In this document: one piece after another, positions 52,126 to 64,000 of the stretch | Layout: every line of letters starts with the position of its first letter | Numbering within the stretch: the stretch's first letter is position 1 | Origin: Lycocorax pyrrhopterus obiensis | Taxonomy: Eukaryota > Chordata > Aves > Passeriformes > Paradisaeidae | Assembly (NCBI GenBank): GCA_014706295.1 | Contig: JACSVZ010000015.1 | Coordinates: 56,355,535 to 56,419,534 of the forward strand | Direction: 5' to 3' | Length of the DNA stretch: 64,000 bases | The notes under the pieces: generated by a model | What the model saw: only the letters and a program-made list of their open reading frames with translations | Databases searched by the model: none | What the model was told of the DNA's origin: nothing | Position numbers and translations under genes: made by a program

Positions 52126-55100
52126 TGCCTTGCAGGCTTGATGTGCCTTGCTAGGCTCGCCTGGAAGGGCACTTGGAGATTGCAAGCCGTCCTCAGAGAG
52201 GTGAAACCAATGTAGTTTGCTCCAAAAAAGATGCTTCCTGGTGTTGAGGCTCCCAAAGTATTTACACTTTCTGTGCATGCTCTGTTGGGATTTGTGCCCC
52301 CATACCTGGAACAGTGCTCCCACCATGATAAAAAAAGATGCTCTTTTGCAGCACATGGTGGTTTTTTTATCAGGCCAAAGCATGAAAACTGTCCTGGGTG
52401 TCTAAAATTAGAAGATTATAAGGTCTGTAGAGAAAAGCAGTGTCAAATCACACTGCTGTAGTCCCTGCCCCAAAGTGCTTGCAGGTAAACACCCACCTTT
52501 GGCTCCAAGCTTCGTTGGATCTGACTTAATATAAGGGAGCTGACAAAACTGCACAGTCCAGGGTGAGCCCAAGTGCAGTGGTAACTTTTATTCTGACACC
52601 TTTTATTAAGAATGTATGTGCCTAGAGCTGTATTTTGGTGGGAGATTTGAAAGGTGGGCAAATAATGTAATATTGTATACCAAGTGGTTGTACCAGTGTG
52701 CTGCTGCATACATCCCTGAGCCCTTTCACACTCTCTGCTGGTTTTTTTCATTGTTGTGTGCATGGTGGATGCCTGGGCTCTGCTCCTGTGAGTGGCCTAT
52801 AGACAAGGGTGGGTCATGAGGGAAGAGGGATATGCTGCCAGTCTTCAATAGGAAAGACTAGTCTGAAATGCTGAACTCCTTTGTGAGGGGCTTTGAGATC
52901 TATAAGCACGTGTGATGCTCTGGAGTTCTCATGCCACCCAAAACTGCCTGGAAATTTGAAGACATCTTGCAGGAGGTGGTCTGGCTGTTCTTTCAGCAAC
53001 CCCCTGGGTGCTGAGCAGTGTATTTCTCCAGGCATCCAGGGAAAGGAGAGGAGATTCTGTCCTTTACCTTTGCTGTTTCCTGCATGCTCTGGTCTTTTTT
53101 TCTGCAAATTTGTGCCCAGCCCAGCAGAGTTAAATGCTGCCGCGTTGCGTGCAGGGCTGCTTTGTTGCCATGTCAACTGTGCATGTCATTTGTTTACATT
53201 TGATTTGGCAGAACATTTCATGATAAGAACCAAGGCCTCCAGTGACTTTGAACTGGGGGGTGACTGGGCAGGGGCACGGCAGGATGGGGAGCGAGGGAGA
53301 AGGTCTGCAGCCACCTTCTGCTGGTTGCCCACCAGACGAGCAAAGGGAGCTGCTGCTTGGGACTTTGTCATCATAGTTTCCAGGAAAATTGGAACAGGGG
53401 ACATATGTGTTGATTCTCATATTAATATCGATAACAGTGTGCCTGAATTCTCAGGTGACTTCTTGCAGTTTGACCCATGGAGTGTGAAGGTTCTTTCACA
53501 GCCTGTTGCGGCCAAGGTTGCCACAGCTAGGTAATTTCTGTGATCCTGCCAAATTCCCAACAACCAGATCTTGATTGTTTTCACGCGTTAGTCAGTGATG
53601 GGAAGAGATGAATCTTTACAGGCAAAGACCCATAATTCGAAACAAATCTGCGGCAGACTTTCCTGAGGACTTTCCCCAAGTAAAAAGAATACCAGGGCTT
53701 GGCCCAAAGCCAGGGAGAAAATATGTCTGAAAGAAAATCTGCAAAGACTGGAGTAGTATGTGAACTCCTGAGTCAGTGCTAAAGCAATTCAAGAAAAGTA
53801 GGTGCAAAACTAATTTTTCAAAATTCCATCGATGACAGTGGATTAATTTTTTTTTTTTTTATTTCTTTTTTTGGTAAACAGATGCAATCTGGGAAGAGTT
53901 TGGTAAAGCGTAAGAGATTTTTTCTCCAAAGTACTTATGACTGTTTGTCAGGGATGTTTTTCTCCTGTATTTGTTACCTGATCAGGAGTGGTAAATTTTC
54001 CATTTCCCTCACACTGCTGTTCTTTGCCTTTTGAACATGAAACGTGTTGCTTGTGCTGTTGGTGGGAAACACATTCAAGATTCAAGTGCTGGGAAACTGG
54101 GGAGGTGATGCAATTTCCCCCTTCCTTCTAAAAAGAAAGAGATTTAATTTACTATGCGCTAATATGAAAAGCCAAGCTCGCCTCCCTGGCGGCTCCGCAG
54201 GCGAGGACAAGGGACAGCACAAAGTCTGTGATCTCTTATGAGGTGCGTGCCTCTGCCAGTCCCTCCTCCGAGTGCTGGGTGAATCACAGCCTGCTCTGGC
54301 AGGCTGCCTTCTGGGGGGTTTCTGCTTTCATGAGAGAGAAAATACCCCTCATCTGTGATTAATGTCCAAACCACCGAGCACCACCTGAAAGACCATGGTG
54401 CCGGGAGCGTAGGAGAAATGAGCCGTGGGCCAGCGATGTGTTCCCCCACTTTGATCTCCATCACTCTGCTCGTTGCTCTAGCTTGATTTTTACATACCTG
54501 TATGTGATAGCTTGGTCCTGAGCTCACCAAGCTGTCTTCTTGGGGCATGCTCACAAACCTGCCCTTTGGTGACAGCAGCTGCCTAAGCACTGCTGCCTCC
54601 CTCCCCATCTTACCTCCCTGGTGCATCGGAGCCAGTCCACCCGCCCGTGATCTGCTGAGAATTTGTACCAGCTTGTCATACGCAGCGGGGCAGTCCGGGG
54701 TTTGGGGCAGAGACTGGTTAAAGCAGCAGTGCCACCAGGAGGAGATGTGTGTGGAAACCACAGCCTCCAGCACAGCAGCCAGGCTGGGGCTGTGCTTCCC
54801 CAAGCTTTGCATGGAGGTGAGACTCCAGGTCCGCAGGTGGTACTTGCTCTTGACGTCCGACTAGAGCTGTGCAGGAGGTGCCTGTGTTGGTACCTTCTTT
54901 GTTACTCATCTCTGTTAATCAGGATGTCTCTCTCCAATCCAGAACAGTTAAGCTCCTGCTGGGGAAGCAGACAGGGAAGGTGGGGAGTGTGGTAGCATGA
55001 CCAGTGTTGGAGCAGGGGTAAAATACCTGTTTTCTTTTTTGTCTTGTGTGGCCTGGAGAGATCCTATCTAGGTAAAGGGCTAAGCCAACCTTATGACTCG

Positions 55101-56429
55101 CTTGGCTTTGGCCTTTCTAGGGCTGCCCAGCTGTGCTACCAGAAGTGACTACTCTTTGTAAGGTGGGTCCAGCTCTTGGCCATTGACCAGGCATTTTTTG
55201 ATCTCTGTTCATTCAGGCCTTGAAACAAGCCACTGAAGAATAAAGCCTGTCAGGTACTACCAACATGTGTAGGGTTCAGTCTGGATCCCAGCTTGTGTAA
55301 GGTTTTCATGGGGCACCAGTGATAATATGGTGTGCTCCAGTTCTTGCTTTTTAATTTTCTGCTTAAGGGTGAGACTAGGTGCTTTCCTCAGAACATGAGA
55401 TTCTTTAATTTTAGACACGAGGTCTGGCACCCTTTGTGGCAGCCAGCTGTCTTCTCATTTTCTTAGCAGTGCTTTCATTCTTCTGCATTGCAAGCCAGCT
55501 CTTTTTCTGTGTGGGATCCTTCTCACCTCAGCCCTTTCCCAGTTACATAAAGAAGGAAAAATGCTAAAAGACTGATTGCACTGAAATTTAAAAAATAAAA
55601 ATAAAATTGTTGACGCCCTTTCTGATGTGTTGCTACATGCCAGATGCCTGCCTATGGATATTTCCAAATACAAGCCCTGCCCATGGCACAGGTATGGATC
55701 TACAGCATTATCTGTAAAAAAAAGCAGTGTATGGGATAATAGTATGGAGTACAGTTAACAGCAAAGTAACCCATCCTGAGCTTGAATCAATGATCACCAG
55801 AGACAGGACGTTGCTTTGCAAAGATTTCAGTTGTTATATTGTTTTGTAACCTTCTTCTCTCTCTCATTTTGAAGCTGGCATTTGCAAAACATCTAAAACC
55901 CAGTGCCTGGAAGAAGCATGTGAGCATGTGGAGGTAACTTCTACAAGCCCTTCCTTCAGGCTCACTGATGAAGTGGTGTCAGCTGGAAGAGATGCCAGTA
56001 AGGGATGCAAGGTGTTCTGCTCAGTTCTTTCCTGAACTCCAGCTCCTTGGAGACTCACAGTTCTTGTGCTAGGAGCAGGGATGTGTTGTTTCAGTATTTA
56101 TTGGGCAAGACATGCCCTCGTTCCTTTGCCATTTCTAGCAGATGAGCTTTCCAGCTGGGAACCTCATTTCCAAATAGTTCTTCAACAAAAATCACATTCC
56201 TTGGACTGCTTGTTCTCAAAAAGTGCTCCAGGTGACATTAATGCGTTCTCAGCTATCCTTTACAGCTGAGAAATACTTCTAAATGCAAGGTCACCAATTG
56301 CAGTGATGTGCATTACTCTTAAACTTGGCACTTGTATCCAAAGATGATCTTTTGGCCAACACACACAGCTGGGACAAAGGAAGTTGTTTCCTTGTTTGCT
56401 TCTGTGAACTTGTAATTATTTTTCTGCTA

Positions 56430-56520
56430 CATCTCTTCGTCTTCCCAGCCATAAAGCGGGATTAATAAATTGCACTTGCCGTACCTGGGTATAGTAAAGT
56501 TTCTGAAAATCCAGCAGCTG
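56430..56520 (+). mobile_element. Possible MIR-like relic
   Basis: CATCTCTTCGTCTTCCCAGCCATAAAGCGGGATTAATAA resembles the MIR section with CTCAGTTTCCTCATCTGTAAAATGGGGATAATAA. The remainder is too diverged to follow. Confidence 0.33.
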
Positions 56521-57289
56521 TCTTCATGGAAATGCAAAATGCTTGAGTCTTTCTGATACCACTCACACCTTAAGGGCTGACCTGCTGGCTTGCTTCTCAC
56601 AGCTAGAGTCAAATGGAACTTCATTCTGCTTGCAGGCAGGCAGCTATGGTAGTTATCAGCAGCTCTGAGAGCACCCTTGATCTAGATCCTGCTCCAAGGG
56701 GCCAGACAACAAATGTGTCAGAGTAAAATTTTCATTTTGTTCATTCTCTTCATCGCTCTCAGTTGAAATATTTCTGCCCCTCGTCTGTGTTATACCAGGG
56801 GACCTGTTGATTGCCAGCAGCAATTAATGCAATGCTGGTAGCAGTGCTGGGGAAGGAATAGAAGTGATTGACTTTCAAATTCAGGGTTTCTGTTTGCAGG
56901 CCTGTGCTTTGGGGAGAACCTGTAACAAGGCTTCTGTCTAGAAACTAAGTATATCTGATGTGAAACAATAAACAGAGAAATAATGTACAGGAAAGCTGAC
57001 TCTATTCCTTTAAGTGAGCAGAGTTGTACTTTTAAGTCCACTTCAGAATTAGGTTTTGCAAGACAGAGCCTTAGATATTTAAGAGGGCAATCCTCTCAGC
57101 ATCCCAAAGAGAACATTGCAGCCTCTAATTAAGCAAAGTATTAACTACCTTATCTCCTTGATGAAACTTGGTAAACTCTGCCCTGACAGACGTGCACACA
57201 TGGCTTTCTCCCTGGAAATTTGGAAGCTAAGACATGCTTTCTCTATCATCTATATGATTTATTTTTCCCCTGGCTATTCCCCTGGAGTT

Positions 57290-57490
57290 GCAGTAACGCA
57301 CTGAGCCAAGTGCAGCTGTCTTTGCGTTGAGCTGTATTTGCATAGAGCTCTATTTGCATGTTGGCTTGTGCTGCCGTATAATATTAATAAGGTATTAAAG
57401 GAGAGCAGGGAAGGGGGAGGGGCATGTTAAGATTTCAGTCTTGTCTAAGCAGGGCCATGCAAATACGTTTCCTTTTATCCAGAATTAATG
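57290..57490. promoter_or_regulatory. Octamer-site cluster (three ATTTGCAT/ATGCAAAT)
   Basis: Perfect octamers lie at 57336-57343 and 57352-57359 (ATTTGCAT, 16 bp apart) and at 57457-57464 (ATGCAAAT, opposite orientation). Octamers bind POU-domain factors. Around them are TAATATTAATAAGG and retained CpGs (ACGCA, TGCGTT, GCCGTA, ATACGT). No repeat is recognised. Confidence 0.42.
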
Positions 57491-60400
57491 ACTAATACGT
57501 TAACTGGCCTCAGACCGGGATTTTGCTTTCTTGGGAAAGATGCCTGCAGCAAGAGGCTGCGTTTCCCTCTCTGTCTTCCACGCCCTTGGAGACATGAGTG
57601 GGTTTGTCCATTTTGGATGGAAGCTGCAAGGCAGCTCATGCAAGGAAATCTCTGTTTACAAGCATGCATGTCTCTGGAAATAAATGCAGCCAGCAGAAAG
57701 CCACAGCATGGGAATGGATGAGAAGGGAGAAAGAGGAAAGGGGGTGGGGGTTGGAAACAAAGGAAAAAGTGTGGTGGCTGTGCTTGGCATCCAGATCTGT
57801 CCTTGCCCCAGAGTTAGCCTGGCCTGGGCAGCTGTTCTGCCGGGCTCAGCAGCAGCGTGTGCTAGCTGAGGAGATGGTGCCAGCACCTCACCTTGCACTG
57901 CTGGCTGGGGCAGCATGGAGAGTGGGCAGGGAGCAGCAGCGGAGGTGGATCCCTTGCCCGGTGGATTCCCAGCAGGGGTGTGCCGCTGTGACCAGGAGAG
58001 ACAGGGAGGGACATTGGAAACTCAGTGTTTGCACATAATTAGCTCTTAGTGATGATAATCTGATTGCAGGACTCTAGGAGCCCAAGTAGTAATGGCTCTT
58101 GTGGGGGGGATTAGTGTGATCTCCAGGCAGGAGTCACCTTCAGTCTGCAGGGGAAGGAGTACTTCTGGAGCTGCCACGCCTGGTACCTTTATATCAACAG
58201 CCTGAAGAAGAAGGGGAGCTGTTCTAGAAGGACCTGTTTATAATCAGGGCTTTATTAAATTGCTCTGTTCTGAATACATGGGTGATTACAGGGGGACCAG
58301 AATTCCCATGTGTAGGAAGAGAGGTGCCTTAGCCCCAAGCAGGTTTTGCATTACCTGTCCTTGGGTTTGGTGGGCCAGAAGTTTTCCAAACCTGGCTTTT
58401 CACTAGTGTAATTGCCTCCTGTGCTAAGTCTGAGTCAGCTTTCCTCGGGATGCCGTCCAGCTGAACCAGGCTGGCTTGTCCCAAAGTCTTGGTGTTTAAA
58501 CTCAGAATGGAAGGATAAGCAAGGTGGTAAGGGGGTGCAGTGCTCCTGTCTCCATGCTCAGTTCATGCTGTGGACATTTTGGTACTAACCTGGTATTCCC
58601 ACAAGTCACTTGGGGGAACAGTGTGATCTTGCTGTGGGGATTGTGCCATATTATGGGGGAAGCTGTTCTTAATCAGTGCAGAAGCCACGAGGGGAAAAAC
58701 AAGTCTGCAACATCACTTGGCAACACAATTATTATAATAGGGTTTGCTTCTTCCTACACTGCCCAACTGAATTATTTTCTCCATATGGTGGAGCTACTCT
58801 GTTTTTAACTGGTTCTTCCTGCCCCTTCACCAGATGGCTGTTTTTCTGCAGGACCTCTCAGCTCTTGCGCATTGTGCCTTGCTGAGCTGAGAGCAGGGAG
58901 AGGAATTCTGGTGAAAGCAGGCTCAGGACAGGTGCTGCCAGCCCTGCCTGGTCAGGGGGAATGAATATATCTGGTGCTGGACCTTAGGCATCCGTGAGAT
59001 AAATATTCAGTGTTACCTAACAGGATAATTCAAAAGCAAGCATCCTGTTTATATTTGGTGGTGGTGAGATTTTGATGAGATCATGGAGTTGAAGGAGCTG
59101 TAAATGGGCTGCACACAGGAGTCTTTCTCTTCTTCGTTTCCAGCTCATTTCAGGCCTGACATGTAACAGCTCATTGTCGTCCTTGTCTTGGGTGTTAAGC
59201 ACAGCTTGGCTAATACATTGCAATCCTGTCTGTCTTCTTGCTATTTTTGTCTTCCTAGGGCAGGGCACCCTACCTGTAAGCTTCTTGTTGCTCTCCAGCT
59301 GCCAGGGGATCCTAGTCCTCCCCACAGCAAGCCTTTGCTGCTTGAGTGCATCCTCATGATGCCAGAGAGGAGGAAAAAAAGAATAGAGACATACAGAAAT
59401 TCCATCAGGAGGTACAAAGTGTTTAAGAAAGATAAATCATTTCTGTGATTTACACTTCAGTAAAAAATAGCCCACCAGGCTCCTGGGCAGCTGAGTACTC
59501 TGCATCTGTATTCAAGAGCCTCCCTCGTTTGCTTTCAGTCTGCTTTTCTAAGGAAACAAGGTGTGTGTGATCACACTGCTGCTGTGTTCCCCTTAACTTT
59601 TGAATCTGGTGAACAAATTCAGCAACTTTGATGCAGGGGGAGAGGTCTCAGTGGTATTGAGTTCCACATGTTCCATGAAAATAGGCAGCTGGGCAGAGAT
59701 GCATGGCCCAGAGGAAGGGCTGTGGTGTTGGCTTGCCGGTTAATACATGGTGTTGGAGGAGTGTCTCTGTACAGGAGCTCAGTCCTGAGACCTCTCTCTG
59801 TAGGAAACAGCAGAAGTCTTTCTCTGGCCTTTTCTTTTTTGATTTTTTTTCTCATTTGGTGAGACTTGAAAATAAAAATAACACTTTTCATCTTCAAAGA
59901 GCTTTAGAAACATCAGCTAATTAATCCTTCCCTCGTCTAGCTTGCTGCTTCAAGGAAAAGTGGGAAAGCAGGGATTTTTCTAAAAGTGAGTGAGATGGAT
60001 CCTCAGAGGACCCATCTCTGAAGGGTCTGTGGCTGCTGCTCCACTCCAGAGCATGTGGCTCTGTACCGTGCTGTTGATTGTTCTTTGTTTCTGTAACAAG
60101 TAAGTAAACAATGGAATTCAAAGAAACAATCAAGAGATGTTCCCAAGCACATATGCCCCAGCTTATGGCTAAACCATCAACCTGAAAGAACTGTAAATGG
60201 GCTTAATCAGGAGGGCAAGAAAACTCCCATCATTGAATTTTAGATTTTTTAAATTGACCATGCGTGAGATTGTGACATTTTCTCATAAATGGCCCTGAAA
60301 ACACAATAAAGGCATTTCCCTTTCTTCTCCAGATGTCCCTGAGGATCTCACAGGCAGTGTCAAAACCAGAAGCTTTAGGTATCTCCTGGTCACTCTTGAG

Positions 60401-62129
60401 GGCTCTCTCCCCTCTTAGTCCAACAGACCATACATGGGCACAGTGTCAGTCCTCACACTCACATGACAAATCAGCGTTGCCTTATGGATTCAGGGGGTGA
60501 TGAGCACTGCACTGACACTGTCCTTCTCCACTGGAAGAAAGAAGATCACTACAAACCAGGCCTGACTGGAGAAGTCAGCACAAGGGGTGTGGATGGAGGA
60601 TGTAGGTGGCTTTCACTCTCTTGCATTCAGATGAGCTCTGTGATAGAGGTTTTCTGCTGATGGTAACTCTGACTTCTGGTCAGGAGCCACCCATGCCTTC
60701 TCTGTGTGCGGGATGGGCATCAATGCAAAAAGCCAGTGCTTCTGGTGGGTTTTCTCTTGCTTTCAGCCATCAACTAAGTCTGGCAGAGGTGCCTGGATCA
60801 CCTCCAGTCTCAGGGATGTGTTGTGGAGCACATTTGGTGCAGTGAATTAGCCTCGAAGGGCAGCAGGTCGGCAGGTGCCATGCTTTTGGTTTTTCTTGGC
60901 AGTGTGAAGGAGGACTACACCTTCTTGGTTTTTCTGGAGCTTACTTATGCCTAGCACTTTTCTATCAGGATCCTAAGGTGAGTATCTCCAAGCTCAACAG
61001 CGTCAAAGACTGCAAAAGCTTTCACTCTAGGTTTTTTTCTCATGAGAAATTCTGTATTTAATTTCCTCTTGAGTCTACTCCTACTGGCTTTTCCAGGGTA
61101 TTTCTCTTTTCATTACCATTCAACGGGTGTGAACTTCTCTGGAGTCCAAAACAGCACACGCCTGCAACTCTGTGTCGTTGTGCTGGCTTTTGTCATGCGA
61201 TCTTCTTGCTTTTGTCAGCAATTTTTTTTCTATTCCACTTTGCATCAATCCTGGCTTCTATTGCAGATATGGTTACAATTAGAAAATAATTATTTTAGTG
61301 TTGTTAGAGCATAAATTAATTGTAGTTTCTGGTGGGACAGAATAAAAGCAAGAACAGAAAATACTTCTCAATCAAACAGAAGTTTTCCCTATTTTATGCA
61401 TATTTACTATTATTCTACAACTGAAAAGCCTGGATTCAGAAATACTGCAGAAGGATGAAGTGCTGATTACAGAATGCATGTTCTCAAAGGAGGCTATTTT
61501 AGGTTTCCTCAAAGCAAAAAAAAAACCCCTCAGGCTCCCCTGAATCAGAAACGTGATGCTGTAGATTATGAGTAGAAACGTACTGAGGTCCCTGCAAATT
61601 TGTTGTCTTCAAATCATTGCCTTGCACTTCCCCTGCCCATCTCTGCATAACTCTTAATTTGGCTGCTCGTGTCTGTGTGCATAAATATGCAAGAAACGAG
61701 TCCAGAGCAGTTCTCAAAGCTGTGGTTGGGTTTGTTGGGCTGGTAGGTAGAAAAATTACTCTTTTTTTCCTCTTTTTCCTTTTAAACTGAGACATTCAGA
61801 TCGGGCATCAGGAAGACACAGTAAACAAGGAGCCTGGCGTTGCTGTTTTTAGGCAGGCACTGTTCGGAGTAGGATTGCACTTTAGGAGGTGCTAAGTATG
61901 TTCAGCAATATTGGCATTTTGTTTCAGTTGGATGAAGATCCAAGAGAAATCTGAGCCCTTCATGAATGGAAGCAGTCTTCCCTCATATGCCCCTACATTG
62001 CTTCTCCCTCTCGCAGGGCAGATGTAAAGAGCTGCATCCCTCCCAGCTCCATCCCACCTCAATGGGGTATGGAGCTGGAAGCTTCCCCTATCTGCTGAAG
62101 GAAAAGCAGGAAAGCCCTCAAGCTCCTTT
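57491..62129. other. Intronic, no gene seen
   Basis: Unique sequence without clear repeats or coding signals. Confidence 0.72.
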
Positions 62130-62400
62130 TCCCTGGCCACGCCACCCTGTGCAGATCACAGAAGTTGTGCCGCTTAATCCTGCAGCCGCTGTAGCATCTT
62201 GTGGGGCGGCGACAATGGGCGTGAGCAAAATACATAATTAATAAAGCAGCGGTGCTTGGCATTTGCTGCCTGGCGATGGGTGGGATGCGAGGAGAAGCGG
62301 CAGGGTAATTATAGATGTGAAAAATGAGGCAGGAACACGGGGTAACCTTTCTAGGGTAGCTGTCCCGGTGATCGATGGGCCTACATTGTTTTCTCGCTAA
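62130..62400. promoter_or_regulatory. CpG-retaining segment with two TAATTA sites
   Basis: About 14 CpGs between 62139 and 62396, with homeodomain-type TAATTA at 62235-62240 and 62306-62311, GGGGCGGCGACAATGGGCG, and an ATCGAT near 62371. It is repeat-free and flanked by CpG-poor DNA. Confidence 0.4.
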
Positions 62401-64000
62401 CCTTTTGGTGAACCTCCCCTTAGAACAACAGGGGAAATACAGTTATTCCCTTCCCCATCTTGTTTGTTGGTAAAGCACCCGTGTACCACCTTATTATTGC
62501 ACCCTAAATATTGCTGTGTGCTGGTAGTAAATCACAGGTGGGCAGTGAGCTGCCCCTCATGCAGGGCCCTTCTATCCTGCCCCCATCCAGCTGGAGGCTC
62601 CTGCCAAATGCACTGCAGGCACCAGCTCTGTCACAGCCCCAGTTAAACCAAAATGACTGCTTTCCTCAACTAAAATGGGTGTCGGGGGAGCTGCAGGGAT
62701 AGAGCTGTGGAAGGGTGCAGTAAAGGTAATGAAACGTACACTAAGAATTTTGGGCGGAGGGACAGGGAAGCTCCAAGACATTGGGGCAATAAATTCACAG
62801 GCTTAGAACTGGATGAAAGTGTCTTTAAGGGGAGGCGTTGGTCCATTTGCATCCCCTGCTGCTGGAGCTTACAGTGGTTTTACCTCTCAAAGCCAAACCT
62901 GCTCTGTTTTCACTGATTTCTAACGCAGCTCTCAAGTGATGAGGTTTCTGAGAGCTGCAGTCAAGTTTACGAAGCCCAAACTCCTCTGTCAGGAGGAAGA
63001 GGGTTTGGTTCAGGCGTTTCAGGGGGAAGCACATGATACACACCAGATAAAATTGCAACATGTAAAAAAAATGTGAAGAATGCCAGGAAATGTTCTTGAG
63101 CCCTGCAGTTGACTTAACAGAGAGCTGAATGGTTACAGGCAGTCACGATAATCGAAGATGGGAATGTATACGTAAGACAGCCCCTTCTTTCAAGAAAGGG
63201 TGGATATTTGCCTTCATGTCCTGGGAAGTACTTTTGATTGTTGTATTTATTTCTCTGGAGTAATTACTAAACTTCCTCTCAGCCAAAAGCCTTCCTGATA
63301 TATGGGGATTTCTTCGCCCTTTACAAGGACAGTACTGGCTACTTACAAAACAGTGAAATTAAAAAATGACGTCCGTACTGCAGTGTGATCCAAGGACAAA
63401 TTAGAAGTTAAAATTAATCAGATGGGAATCAGTTCAGATTCCTCTTATGTATAGTGAAAAGTTTCTTTTGTGTGATTTTTTTTTTTTCCCCCTGCAAGAT
63501 TTGTGTCTCTAAAATTTCTGTCGTGGCCACCTTAGATTTTAACATGCGGAAAGTGTTTATATTTTTTCAGAACATCGGGATAGCTTTAAGAATTTGTTTT
63601 GGCAAGAAAAAAATGAAACAGTAAAAGGAGACATTTGAAGAGTCCCAGAAACAAATATATGACTATGTGTTGACATGTTATGAAGGTGTTGGGAGCGACT
63701 CCTTGCTTAAAATTGTGTTGAAATTTGCACTTACTATGGATTTAAATTCATCAGTTTCACACTTTAATGATTGAATTTAGGCTCCTGGTTTGGTACAGCG
63801 ATGCATTGGAGAACAATTGAATTTTCCATGTGATGGTTTTAAATACAGAATGAACTTAACTTTGCAGAAGACTTTGTTTTAAAAGTCTTTCTTCTGAAGC
63901 GGTGCCTTTCTTCCCGCAAGCATCATGGTTCCTTCAGGACTATTTGCACACCACACTTGCGTTCTTGCTTGTATCCTGGTTTTCTGTCCAGCTCCACTAA
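62401..64000. other. Intronic, no gene seen
   Basis: AT-rich towards the right edge, with a T-run at about 63476-63488. Nothing resembling the next HIPK2 exon is visible. Confidence 0.72.

Larger units (their letters stand above)
44471..57289. other. Intronic, no gene seen
   Basis: Contains the T/G-rich tracts near 46306 and 46777, poly-T runs, AT-rich patches (about 47930-48130), candidate regulatory stretches at 50580-51130 and 52010-52125, and a possible MIR relic. Frames of about 200-217 codons (48460-49092 +, 52893-53534 +, 54159-54812 -, 44482-45090 -) lack any similarity I recognise. Confidence 0.72.

Noticed and set aside
52893..53534. 213-codon plus-strand open frame
   Set aside because: Starts and stops arbitrarily, has no domain, and does not continue HIPK2.
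54159..54812. 217-codon minus-strand open frame
   Set aside because: GC-rich chance frame with no similarity I recognise, and overlapping frames on the other strand are nearly as long.
62401..64000. Search for HIPK2 exon 3 (APE motif) near the right edge
   Set aside because: No stretch encoding an APE-type continuation with an upstream acceptor was seen; the exon most likely lies beyond the window.

Overview
The window looks like intronic DNA from a bird nuclear genome, with one large coding exon. The evidence for a bird is an antisense, 5'-truncated CR1 LINE of avian type at about 13081-13768, a very low density of other interspersed repeats, no Alu or L1-like sequence, and a vertebrate HIPK2 exon that differs from the mammalian protein at only a few sites. 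The species cannot be fixed from what is here. No bacterial, phage, plasmid, CRISPR, rRNA or convincing tRNA gene is present.

The only protein-coding feature I can support is exon 2 of HIPK2 (homeodomain-interacting protein kinase 2) on the + strand at 25259-26357. It is bounded by a consensus acceptor (CAG/GT) and donor (ACAG/GTAAGAG). It encodes 366 residues from the internal Met: the regulatory N-terminus with the SUMO-site lysine, then the kinase domain through the ATP-binding loop, catalytic Lys, HAD catalytic loop, DFG and the activation-loop Tyr. Everything upstream (1-25258) is read as the 3' part of intron 1, and everything downstream (26358-64000) as the 5' part of intron 2. I saw neither exon 1 (a few codons plus 5'UTR in other vertebrates) nor the exon carrying the APE motif.

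The introns hold the CR1 copy, a few weak MIR-like relics, a long TTCC/GGAA microsatellite (8807-8916), a TTTG array (11447-11486), an AT-rich array (35189-35245), a CAG7 run, a 20-bp tandem triplication, an A28 run and several G-runs able to form quadruplexes. Several short segments stand out from the CpG-poor background because they keep CpGs, homeodomain-like TAATTA sites or octamer sites and contain no repeats: 3571-3720, 38950-39740, 43985-44470, 57290-57490 and 62130-62400. These are the best candidates for conserved enhancers of HIPK2 or neighbouring genes.

I found no undescribed system with strong support. The points most worth checking are the CpG-retaining block at 43985-44470, the triple octamer cluster at 57336-57464, and the possibility that the 1,099-nt exon 2 is circularised, which would give a defined 19-residue junction tail.
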